Assembly (NCBI RefSeq): GCF_035975855.1
Contig: NZ_CP109055.1
Coordinates: 8,122,001 to 8,186,000, forward strand
Direction of reading: 5' to 3'
Origin: Streptomyces sp. NBC_01304
GTDB taxonomy: Bacteria > Actinomycetota > Actinomycetes > Streptomycetales > Streptomycetaceae
Length of the DNA: 64,000 nucleotides
Below, piece by piece: positions 26,661 to 33,603 of the stretch. Numbering within the stretch: position 1 is the first letter of the stretch; each line of letters begins with the position of its first letter. The notes under the pieces were generated by a model. It did not search any database. It saw only the letters and a program-made list of their open reading frames with translations, and was not told the origin of the DNA. Made by a program: the position numbers and the translations under genes.

Positions 26661-26753
26661 GGCGTGTGTCGGGTGTGCGGGCGGGAGCGGGACGCATGGG
26701 AATAGGCGTTTCGTGGGCATCGTTGTATCTGGGCAGCGAAGGAAGGAGCAGGT

Positions 26754-27131
26754 GTGGGTGAGAGCCGTGGGCGTACGCCCGAGACCGATGTCATCGACTT
26801 CCGGGCGGCCGAGCAGCTGTTGGCCGCGCGGGACCCGAAGGGTGCGGTGAAGCTCCTCGACGAGGTGATCGCCGCACATCCGGAGAACACCGCGGCACGG
26901 CTGCTGCGGGCCCGGGCCTTCTTCGCCGCGGCCCAACTGCGCCCTGCCGAGCTGGAGTTCTCCATCGTCCTGGAGCGGGAGCCGGACAACGCCTTCGCGC
27001 ACTTCGCGCTGGCCCGCACCTATGAGCGGGCGAACCGGCCCGACCAGGCCAGGCGGCACTTCCGCCTCGCCGCGGCGCTCGATCCGCAGCCGGAGTATCT
27101 GGCGGCGGCCAAGTTCGACAGCGACAGCTGA
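26754..27131 (+). CDS. Tetratricopeptide repeat protein
   Basis: 125 aa from GTG 26754, preceded by GAAGGAG. About three TPR-like helix pairs span residues 18-118: DFRAAEQLLAARDPKGAVKLLDEV, AARLLRARAFFAAAQLRPAELEFS and AFAHFALARTYERANRPDQARRHF (shown with intervening residues omitted where longer). It is cytoplasmic and a likely protein-protein interaction module; no enzymatic domain is present. Small TPR proteins next to coaE are common in Streptomyces. Confidence 0.82.
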   Translation: MGESRGRTPETDVIDFRAAEQLLAARDPKGAVKLLDEVIAAHPENTAARLLRARAFFAAAQLRPAELEFSIVLEREPDNAFAHFALARTYERANRPDQARRHFRLAAALDPQPEYLAAAKFDSDS

Positions 27132-27147
27132 AGCAAGGGCCAAGAGG

Positions 27148-27420
27148 CTAAGAGGTTCCCTTGCCGCCCTGGTCCGGCTCGTACGGCGGGATGTCGCGTC
27201 CCGGCTGGTAGTGCGGGCCCTGCCGGATGTGGCGGAGGATCATCGCCATGTCTGCCGTGACGATCAGCCACAGCGCACCGCAGGCCGCCGCCCACCCGGG
27301 GCGGCCGGCCAGGGCGAAGGCGACGGTGCCGGCGGCGGCCCAGATCAGGCCCCACAGGCTCAGCCAGAACCGCATCCGCAGGGCACTGCGTGCGGTCACC
27401 GGTTCACTGCCTGTACGCAT
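27148..27420 (-). CDS. DUF6343 family small membrane protein
   Basis: 90 aa with two membrane segments (about residues 18-40 and 44-62) and a hydrophilic C-terminus HYQPGRDIPPYEPDQGG. The opening MRTGSEPVTARSALRMR matches my memory of DUF6343. Function is unknown. It converges on the TPR gene with 16 bp between the stops. Confidence 0.75.
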   Translation of the reverse strand: MRTGSEPVTARSALRMRFWLSLWGLIWAAAGTVAFALAGRPGWAAACGALWLIVTADMAMILRHIRQGPHYQPGRDIPPYEPDQGGKGTS

Positions 27421-27422
27421 CT

Positions 27423-27487
27423 GCGCTCATCTCCCGCTTCCACCACTTCCAGGATCCACCCATCCGGAAAGAAACGGGAGTGAGCGC
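27423..27487. terminator. Long-loop inverted repeat after phoX
   Basis: GCGCTCATCTCCCG (27423-27436) and CGGGAGTGAGCGC (27475-27487) pair with one bulged base and a ~38-nt loop. It lies between the phoX stop and the DUF6343 start, both minus strand, and may terminate the SGNH-phoX operon. Confidence 0.5.
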
Positions 27488-27506
27488 GCGACGCCGGCAC
27501 GGAACC

Positions 27507-28655
27507 TCAGTGCCGGAACGGCCCTCGTACCTCGTACGTGATGCCGCCCGAGCCCGTACGCTCCCCGCTCGTGCCCCGCTGCGACGAGAAGTACAGCCGC
27601 GAGCCGTCGGGGGAGAAGGCCGGGCCGGTGATCTCCGATTCGCCCTGCCCGTCGAGGCGCAGGACCGGGGCGACCACGGAGTCCGGCGTGATGATGTTGA
27701 TCTCCATGTTGCCGCCGTCCTCGGCGACGTACAGGTCACCGGCGGCCGTTCCGGTGACGTTGTCGACACCGTTCAGCGTGCCGTCGCCGCCGTAAAGCGC
27801 CCTGACCGTGGATGAGTTGGTGTCGTACGCCCACACCTTGCGGTCGCCCTTCGCGGTGAAGTAGCAGACGCCGTTCGAGTAGTGGCAGCCTTCGCCGCCG
27901 TCGAAGTGGCGGGCGGCGTCGACCTGGTGGCGGGTCTGGGTGAAGGGCGCCGAGGGGTTCGGCACCGGTCGCCACTCCACCGCGTCGCCGGACGTCGTGC
28001 ACAGCACGTCGAGGCGGCCGCGCGACAGGTCGCCCCATACGTCGGGCGTGAAGCGGTAGAGGCAGCCGTCGTCCTCGTCCTCCGTGAGGTAGACGACCCG
28101 GTGGTCGGGGTCGCAGGCCGCCGCCTCGTGCTTGAAGCGGCCCATCGCGGTGCGGGAGACCGCCGGCCTGTTGCCGTACGGGTCGGTCTCGAAGACCCGG
28201 CCGCGGAAGATCTCCTCGCAGGACAGCCAGGTGCCCCAAGGGGTCGCGCCGCCCGCGCAGTTGAGGTTGGTGCCGGACAGGATGCGGTACGCGCGGTCCA
28301 GGGTGCCGTCCGCCCGGAAGCGCAGCGCGGACGCGCCGCCGATCAGGGGGAGTTCGGAGTTCGACACGTAGATCCAGCCGGCGCCGTCCGCGAAGCACGC
28401 CCCGCCGTCCGGCGCGGAGTGCCACAGCGTGCCGCCGACCATATGGGTCGAGCGGGCCACCACCCGGGCGGCGAAGCCCGCGGGCAGGGCCACGCCGTTC
28501 GCGTCGGGGGCGAGCAGCGGGCCGTACGGTCCGTCGGCCGCAGCCCCGGGTGCCGCGGCGGCCGCGCTCTGCCACAGCGAGCCCGAGAAGGCGAGGGCCG
28601 CCGTGCCCGCGGTGGCCGCGCGCAGGAACGTACGGCGGTCGGTACGAGAGCTCAT
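27507..28655 (-). CDS. PhoX-type secreted alkaline phosphatase (DUF839)
   Basis: 382 aa. The N-terminal twin-arginine signal DRRTFLRA (residues 6-13) and hydrophobic region indicate folded export by Tat. The PhoX/DUF839 domain follows, with LPAGFAARVVARS, NSELPLIGGASALRF, WGTWLSCEEIFRG, HEAAACDPDHRVVYLTEDEDDG and the C-terminal SPDGSRLYFSSQRG. PhoX enzymes are Ca/Fe-dependent phosphatases that release phosphate from organic esters outside the cell. It starts 4 bp after the SGNH hydrolase stop, so both are one operon. A PHO-box-like site precedes that operon. Confidence 0.88.
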   Translation of the reverse strand: MSSRTDRRTFLRAATAGTAALAFSGSLWQSAAAAAPGAAADGPYGPLLAPDANGVALPAGFAARVVARSTHMVGGTLWHSAPDGGACFADGAGWIYVSNSELPLIGGASALRFRADGTLDRAYRILSGTNLNCAGGATPWGTWLSCEEIFRGRVFETDPYGNRPAVSRTAMGRFKHEAAACDPDHRVVYLTEDEDDGCLYRFTPDVWGDLSRGRLDVLCTTSGDAVEWRPVPNPSAPFTQTRHQVDAARHFDGGEGCHYSNGVCYFTAKGDRKVWAYDTNSSTVRALYGGDGTLNGVDNVTGTAAGDLYVAEDGGNMEINIITPDSVVAPVLRLDGQGESEITGPAFSPDGSRLYFSSQRGTSGERTGSGGITYEVRGPFRH

Positions 28656-28659
28656 GCCG

Positions 28660-29613
28660 TCAGCTCCCCGTGCCCAGGTGGGCGCCGATCAGGCGGGCGT
28701 AGTTCCACTCGCCCTGCTGATTGGGGTGCAGGGGCGCCGCCGGTGCGGTGGGAACGTACCCCTCGATCCACTTCGCACCCGGCAGTTGGCAGGCGTCATG
28801 GCCCTTGCTGGGGGTGGCCAGATCGACGAACTCGGCGCCGTGCGCGGCGGATTGGGTGCGCATCACGCCGTTGAGGCGGTCGACCGCTGCCGTCAGATAG
28901 TCGGCGTCGACGCCGAGGACGGGCTGGTACGGCCAGCAGCCGCCCGGCTTGATGTACAGGCCGTACCCGGCGACGACCACGCGCGCGTGCGGCGCTTTCG
29001 CGCGGATTCCGTCCAGTACGGCGGCGAGCTTGGGTGCGACCGAGTCCACCCGCTGGGCCACCTGGTCGACGCCGCCCTCGGTGTACTTCTCCTTGCAGGG
29101 CTTGGCCGTCGGGTCGAGGGTCATGCAGCTCTGCGCGATGCCGACGAGCCCGGCGTCATTGCCGCCAATGGTGAGGGTGACCAGGGTCGTGTCGGCGCTG
29201 AGCGCGTTGAACTGCGGGGGAGCCTCACCGGCCGGGATGCCGCCGATGGACAGCTTCTGGGGCTCGGTCATGTCCTTGGTGTCCGCGCCGCTGCAGGTCA
29301 CGTCGCGGAAGGTGGCGACGTTCAGGCGGGCGGCCAGCTCGTGTGGGTAGTTGTTCGTGGAGCGGGCGCAGGCGAGCGGGCCGGTGGGGAGGGGGATGAG
29401 GGGGCCCGAGGCCATCGAGTCGCCCAGGGCGACGTAGACCTGCCCGTCGGTGGCCGAGGTGGCCGAGGTGGCCGAGGTGGCCGAGGTGGCCGCGGCGGGT
29501 GCGGTTCCGGTGGCGAGGGCGAGACCGGCGAGTGCCGTCGCCCCGGCGGCGTACGCGAGGGATCTGACGGTTCGACATAACCCGGTGCGGTACGGAGAGT
29601 TCATGGTGCTCAT
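28660..29613 (-). CDS. Secreted SGNH/GDSL lipase-phospholipase
   Basis: 317 aa from ATG 29613 with GGGAG six bases upstream. Signal peptide residues 1-42. Block I GDSMASG (65-71, nucleophile Ser 66), block III TIGGNDAG, and the C-terminal His in PLHPNQQG. Six Cys (in ACARS, TCSG, SCMT, PCKE, GCWP, ACQL) are placed as in the Streptomyces lipase/phospholipase group with three disulphides. A (Ala-Thr-Ser)n stretch after the signal peptide comes from four perfect 9-bp DNA repeats (29452-29487). It is first in an operon with phoX, suggesting release of phosphate from lipids and esters. Confidence 0.88.
   Translation of the reverse strand: MSTMNSPYRTGLCRTVRSLAYAAGATALAGLALATGTAPAAATSATSATSATSATDGQVYVALGDSMASGPLIPLPTGPLACARSTNNYPHELAARLNVATFRDVTCSGADTKDMTEPQKLSIGGIPAGEAPPQFNALSADTTLVTLTIGGNDAGLVGIAQSCMTLDPTAKPCKEKYTEGGVDQVAQRVDSVAPKLAAVLDGIRAKAPHARVVVAGYGLYIKPGGCWPYQPVLGVDADYLTAAVDRLNGVMRTQSAAHGAEFVDLATPSKGHDACQLPGAKWIEGYVPTAPAAPLHPNQQGEWNYARLIGAHLGTGS
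29452..29487. repeat. 9-bp tandem repeat coding for Ala-Thr-Ser
   Basis: GGCCGAGGT occurs four times in a row with a degenerate fifth. It encodes the short Ala-Thr-Ser linker just after the signal peptide of the SGNH hydrolase; the copy number is likely to vary between strains. Confidence 0.9.
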
Positions 29614-29671
29614 GGGGGTCTCCCGGTGTGCGTCGTGGAATGTCCGCCGGTCACTATGCAGATTTGTGTGC

Positions 29672-29693
29672 CGCTCTTTAACTGGTGGGTAAC
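29672..29693 (-). promoter_or_regulatory. Possible PHO box before the SGNH-phoX operon
   Basis: On the minus strand two adjoining 11-bp units read GTTACCCACCA and GTTAAAGAGCG, i.e. GTTA words exactly 11 bp apart, as in PhoP-binding direct repeats of Streptomyces (consensus near GTTCACC). They lie about 60-80 bp upstream of the SGNH start and on the edge of the divergent PucR gene. The match to consensus is partial. Confidence 0.4.
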
Positions 29694-29715
29694 GCAGACT
29701 TCCCGGGGGGCCTTT

Positions 29716-30969
29716 GTGACGCGTGACAAGGACGACGGGCCGCTGCGTCGCGAGGAGCCTCGCGAGGAGCAGGGGGAGATCCGGATCGCGGGCCGCCCCG
29801 CCGCCGCGTATCTGCGCGCCCGCGTGCCCGCCCTGGCCCGGCGCGTGCTCGCCCGGCTGCGCGACGAGCTGCCGGTGTACGCCGAGTTGCCGGTCGAGGA
29901 GCTCACCGGGGACATCGCCGACATCGTGCAGCACAACCTGCGGCTCTTCGCCGATGTCATCGAGCACCGCCGGCCCGCCACCGACGCCGAGCTGGAGCAG
30001 CAGCGGGACTCGGCGGCCCAACGGGCGGAGGAGGGCGTGCCGTTGGACGCGATCCTCACCGCCTACCAGATCGGCACCGCGATGTGCTGGCAGGAGATCT
30101 CCGCGGGCGCGCGGGCCGAGGAGCTGGCCGGGGTGCAGGAGGCGGTACGCCGGATCATGGTGCTGCAGCGTCAGCTGACGGCGGCCGTCAGCGGGGCGTA
30201 TCTGGAGGCCCGGCAGATCCTCGACAGCCAGGAACACGGTGGCCGGCACGCCCTGCTCGCGGCGCTGCTCGCCGGGGAACCCGTCGACGCCCGGCCCGCG
30301 GGGCCGCGGCCCGCCGCGCTGTATGTCGCCCTGACGCTGGCGCTCGGGGCGCACCCGGACGAGTCCCTGTCCGGGCCCGGCGCGGGGATCGCGTCGCAGC
30401 GCAAGATCCGGCGGGTGCGGTCCGTGCTCGACCGGTTCACGGGGGCGCCCGCGCTGACCGCCCTGGACAGTTCGGGCGGGACCGCGCTGCTGCCGGTGGG
30501 GGAGGTGCCGCCCTGGCCCGACCTGTGCCGACTGGTCGTCCAGGCAGGCGAGTTGGCCGGGATCGCCGTGACGGCCGCGGCCGATGTGGTGGCGCCCGGG
30601 GCGGTGCCGGACGCGGTGGCGCGGAACGCGGAGATCGTGGAGCTGGTGCGGCGGACCGGGCGCGGTCCCGGGCTCTACCGGCTCGGTGACGTACTCCTCG
30701 ACTATCAGCTCAGCCGGCCCAGCGCCGCGCTCGGGCCGCTGGCCGCGCTGCTCGGGCCGCTGGAGTCGAAGCCCGAACTGCTGCACACGCTGCGGGTGTT
30801 CCTCGACCATGGCCTGGATCGGCGGGCGACCGCGGTCGCGCTGCATGTGCATCCCAATACGGTGGATTACCGGATCCGGCGGATCGATCGCTTGACGGGA
30901 CTCTCGCCGGGGCGGGCGGGGGATCTGCAGCTGATCGCGGCGGCGTTGGTGGCGCGGACCGTGTCGTGA
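29716..30969 (+). CDS. PucR/CdaR-type transcriptional regulator
   Basis: 417 aa from GTG 29716; the frame is open 30 codons upstream, into the operon promoter of the neighbour. Residues ~30-165 are a helical sensory domain (IADIVQHNLRLFADVIEHRRP, LDAILTAYQIGTAMCWQEI). A GGDEF-like middle region lacks catalytic motifs. The C-terminal PucR helix-turn-helix is clear: HTLRVFLDHGLDRRATAVAL then HVHPNTVDYRIRRIDRLTG. Members sense metabolites and activate neighbouring genes. It is divergent from the SGNH-phoX operon with a 102-bp gap, so control of that operon is plausible. Confidence 0.87.
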   Translation: MTRDKDDGPLRREEPREEQGEIRIAGRPAAAYLRARVPALARRVLARLRDELPVYAELPVEELTGDIADIVQHNLRLFADVIEHRRPATDAELEQQRDSAAQRAEEGVPLDAILTAYQIGTAMCWQEISAGARAEELAGVQEAVRRIMVLQRQLTAAVSGAYLEARQILDSQEHGGRHALLAALLAGEPVDARPAGPRPAALYVALTLALGAHPDESLSGPGAGIASQRKIRRVRSVLDRFTGAPALTALDSSGGTALLPVGEVPPWPDLCRLVVQAGELAGIAVTAAADVVAPGAVPDAVARNAEIVELVRRTGRGPGLYRLGDVLLDYQLSRPSAALGPLAALLGPLESKPELLHTLRVFLDHGLDRRATAVALHVHPNTVDYRIRRIDRLTGLSPGRAGDLQLIAAALVARTVS

Positions 30970-31142
30970 TCCGGCCAATGGGGCGCAGGAATTGTTGAAC
31001 TCGCTGTGAACGACCGGCTGTTGTTGCGCTCCTGACAGGGAGTCCAATTTCTGGCACGCTGCCCCGTGCACGTCATCTCCGCACCTCCGTAGGTCCGCGC
31101 GGGCAGGCACTCGTGCGGCCATCGCAGAAGGAGTACGTACGC

Positions 31143-32123
31143 GTGAGACGCAGCCTTCGAATACCTCGCCGCGCCCTGGGTGCGCTGGCCGCCACGGGCG
31201 CTCTGGTCGCCGGAATGTTCCTCGGGGCCGGCTCGGCCGCCGCCGGCCAGACCGCCGCCGCGGGGTCCCCCACGTTCGACCAGCCGCAGGCCAAGAACCT
31301 GAACGCCTTCTGGACGGCGGACCGCATGCGCGCCGCCAAGCCGCTGGACCTGCTGCCCGCATCGGCCGGTGACCTGCTCACCAAGGTCAGCAAGGGCGCC
31401 GAACTGCTCGTCCCGCCCAGCGGCGGCGTCGGCACCCAGGCGTTCCCGCAGAAGGGCGGGGCCTGGACCGGTGGCGGCAAGGTCGTCACCACCTCCGGCC
31501 GGGTCTTCTTCAGCTATCAGGGCCGCACCGCCTCCTGCTCGGGCAACGCGGTCACCTCCGCCAACAAGTCCACCGTCCTGACCGCCGGGCACTGCGTGAA
31601 GCTGGAAGGCGCCTGGCACAAGGACTGGGTCTTCGTGCCCGCGTACAACAACGGCAACGCCCCGTACGGCAAGTGGACCGCGGCCAAGACGCTGTCCACG
31701 CCGCAGTGGACCGCCAGCGAGGACATCAACTACGACGTCGGCGCGGCGGTCGTGAACCCGCTGAACGGGCAGAAGCTCACCGATGTCGTCGGCGCGCAGG
31801 GCGTGGCCTTCAACTCCGGCTACAACAAGCGCATGTACGCCTTCGGCTTCCCTGCGGCGGCACCGTACGACGGTACGAAGCTCATCTACTGCAGCGGGAA
31901 CAGCATCAAGGACTTCCTGCTGTCCACGGACCACGGTCTGTCCTGCAACATGACCGGCGGCTCCAGCGGCGGCCCCTGGTTCCAGGACTTCAACGAGTCC
32001 ACCGGCACCGGGCTGCAGACCTCGGTGAACAGCTTCGGCTACAACTTCCTGCCGGGCTATATGTTCGGGCCGTACTTCGGGAACGACGCGAAGAACCTGT
32101 ACGAGACGGCGCAGGCGTCCTGA
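31143..32123 (+). CDS. Secreted trypsin-like serine protease
   Basis: 326 aa from GTG 31143, nine bases after AAGGAG. Signal peptide residues 1-35. A ~75-residue propeptide-like segment (DQPQAKNLNAFWTADRM) precedes the protease domain. Catalytic triad: His 150 in VLTAGHC, Asp 198 in INYDVGAAV, Ser 275 in GGSSGGPW. Paired Cys near the His and Ser fit the usual disulphides. It degrades extracellular protein or processes other secreted proteins. It is monocistronic; the next gene starts 76 bp later and is unrelated. Confidence 0.9.
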   Translation: MRRSLRIPRRALGALAATGALVAGMFLGAGSAAAGQTAAAGSPTFDQPQAKNLNAFWTADRMRAAKPLDLLPASAGDLLTKVSKGAELLVPPSGGVGTQAFPQKGGAWTGGGKVVTTSGRVFFSYQGRTASCSGNAVTSANKSTVLTAGHCVKLEGAWHKDWVFVPAYNNGNAPYGKWTAAKTLSTPQWTASEDINYDVGAAVVNPLNGQKLTDVVGAQGVAFNSGYNKRMYAFGFPAAAPYDGTKLIYCSGNSIKDFLLSTDHGLSCNMTGGSSGGPWFQDFNESTGTGLQTSVNSFGYNFLPGYMFGPYFGNDAKNLYETAQAS

Positions 32124-32199
32124 ACCACCTGTGACAGCAAGGCAGTCGGCGGGTCGGGCGTCCCGGGAACGGGGGCCCGGCCCGCTTCGTTGTGACGGT

Positions 32200-32904
32200 A
32201 TGAGCGAAGTGAAACGCGAGGGGTATTCGGGAACAGGACCGGGCGCCACCACTCCGGACGGCTGCTCCGTCGATCTCTATGCACGGATGAAGGCGGGCGA
32301 CGAGCCGGATGTCATCGCCGGGGCCGTGCCCGCCGGGGCGCACATCCTCGAACTGGGCTGCGGGGCAGGGCGGGTGACCCGGCCGCTGCTCGACCGGGGC
32401 TTCACGGTCACCGCGGTCGACGAGTCGGCGGACATGCTCGCCCACCTCGAAGGCGCCAAGGGGGTACGTACCGTCCAGAGCCCGATCGAGACGCTCGACC
32501 TCCCCGGCGAGACGTACGACGTGGTGATGCTCGCCTCCTTCCTGGTGCACACCTCGACGCCCGCCGTGCGCCAGGGCCTGCTGAGGGCCTGCCGGGCGCA
32601 TGTGAAGGACGACGGCTGTGTGCTGATCCAGCGCGAGGGCGCCGACTACCACACCAATCTGCCGCGCGAGCGGGTCGACCCGGACGGTTTCACGGTGCGG
32701 ATCGTGTCCGCGACGCCGGTCGGCGACGGGGTGAACGAGGTGCACGCGGAGTACATCTGGCCGGATGCCACCTGGACGCAGACCTTCCGCTCGCGGCCGA
32801 TGGGGCCCGAGGAGTTCGAGCGGTATCTCGGGGAGGCCGGGCTCGTGGTCGACCGGTATCTGACGGATGACGGGGTGTGGGTGCGGGCGCTGCCGGCGAA
32901 GTGA
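32200..32904 (+). CDS. Class I SAM-dependent methyltransferase
   Basis: 234 aa from ATG 32200. Motif I ILELGCGAGRVTRPLLDRG (ELGCGAG at 51-57), motif II VTAVDESADMLAHL, and YDVVMLASFLVHTS. The C-terminal half has FRSRPMGPEEFERYLGEAGL, the typical end of small Methyltransf_25 enzymes. The acceptor is unknown. It stands alone between the protease and the DoxX gene. Confidence 0.87.
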   Translation: MSEVKREGYSGTGPGATTPDGCSVDLYARMKAGDEPDVIAGAVPAGAHILELGCGAGRVTRPLLDRGFTVTAVDESADMLAHLEGAKGVRTVQSPIETLDLPGETYDVVMLASFLVHTSTPAVRQGLLRACRAHVKDDGCVLIQREGADYHTNLPRERVDPDGFTVRIVSATPVGDGVNEVHAEYIWPDATWTQTFRSRPMGPEEFERYLGEAGLVVDRYLTDDGVWVRALPAK

Positions 32905-33041
32905 GCCGCCGGTGGGGAGGGGGCGAGTCGCCGGTGGTGGAAGCGAGTTGAGAATCTTTCGACGGGAGCGATGAGTTCGCGGCACGCCCCCGGTCTACCT
33001 CTACGACAAGCGAGACCAACCGCTTCCCAGAGGAGACCACG

Positions 33042-33503
33042 ATGTCCGCGACCACCACCCTCCCCGCCGGCGCCACCCGCACCGCCGCCACCGCCGCCGC
33101 TCCGGTCCGCAGCCGCAAGGCCACGATCGGGCTGCGGACCCTGACCATCGCGCTCGCCCTGTTCATGGGCGTCGGCAGCGGTCTGCCGAAGCTGTTCGCG
33201 GCCTCGGCGGCCGTGGAGGGCTTCGACAAGATCGGGTTCGGCGACTGGTACATGTACTTCGTCGGGGGCCTCGAGGTGGCCGGCGCGATCGCGCTGCTCA
33301 TCCCGATCCTGTCCGGCGTCTCGGCGATGGCCTTCGTCGGCCTGATGGTCGGGGCGACGATCACCACGATCACCGCCATGGGCGGCGAGTTCTGGTACTC
33401 GCCGGTGATCCTGATCATCCCGTTCGTGGTGATCGCGCGGGCGCAGCGGCACCAGACGGTCAGGCTGGTGAAGCTTCTGCGCCAGGTGCGGCGTCAGGTG
33501 TAG
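33042..33503 (+). CDS. DoxX family membrane protein
   Basis: 153 aa from ATG 33042 with AGAGGAG upstream. After an Ala/Thr-rich N-terminus come four membrane segments at about 33-52, 70-90, 95-115 and 118-135, with the DoxX-type GLPKLF and GGLEVAGAIALLIPILSGVSA. DoxX proteins take part in redox homeostasis or act as quinone/thiosulphate-linked membrane subunits; the role here is unknown. An 18-bp perfect inverted repeat follows 22 bp after the stop. Confidence 0.85.
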   Translation: MSATTTLPAGATRTAATAAAPVRSRKATIGLRTLTIALALFMGVGSGLPKLFAASAAVEGFDKIGFGDWYMYFVGGLEVAGAIALLIPILSGVSAMAFVGLMVGATITTITAMGGEFWYSPVILIIPFVVIARAQRHQTVRLVKLLRQVRRQV

Positions 33504-33525
33504 CCGGGGCGCTCCGGGCTGTGAT

Positions 33526-33566
33526 AGCTAGTTGACGCACTGTTGTTGACAGTGCGTCAACTAGCT
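33526..33566. promoter_or_regulatory. Perfect 18-bp inverted repeat between doxX and iorB
   Basis: Arms AGCTAGTTGACGCACTGT (33526-33543) and ACAGTGCGTCAACTAGCT (33549-33566) are separated by 5 bp. The arms are not GC-rich, unlike the terminators in this window. The right edge lies 37 bp before the molybdopterin-subunit start. It is more like an operator for a dimeric (TetR/MarR-type) repressor than a terminator, though both are possible. Confidence 0.6.
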
Positions 33567-33603
33567 TTCGCATGCCCTGAGTTGTCGACCTCTGGAGCCC
33601 CCC

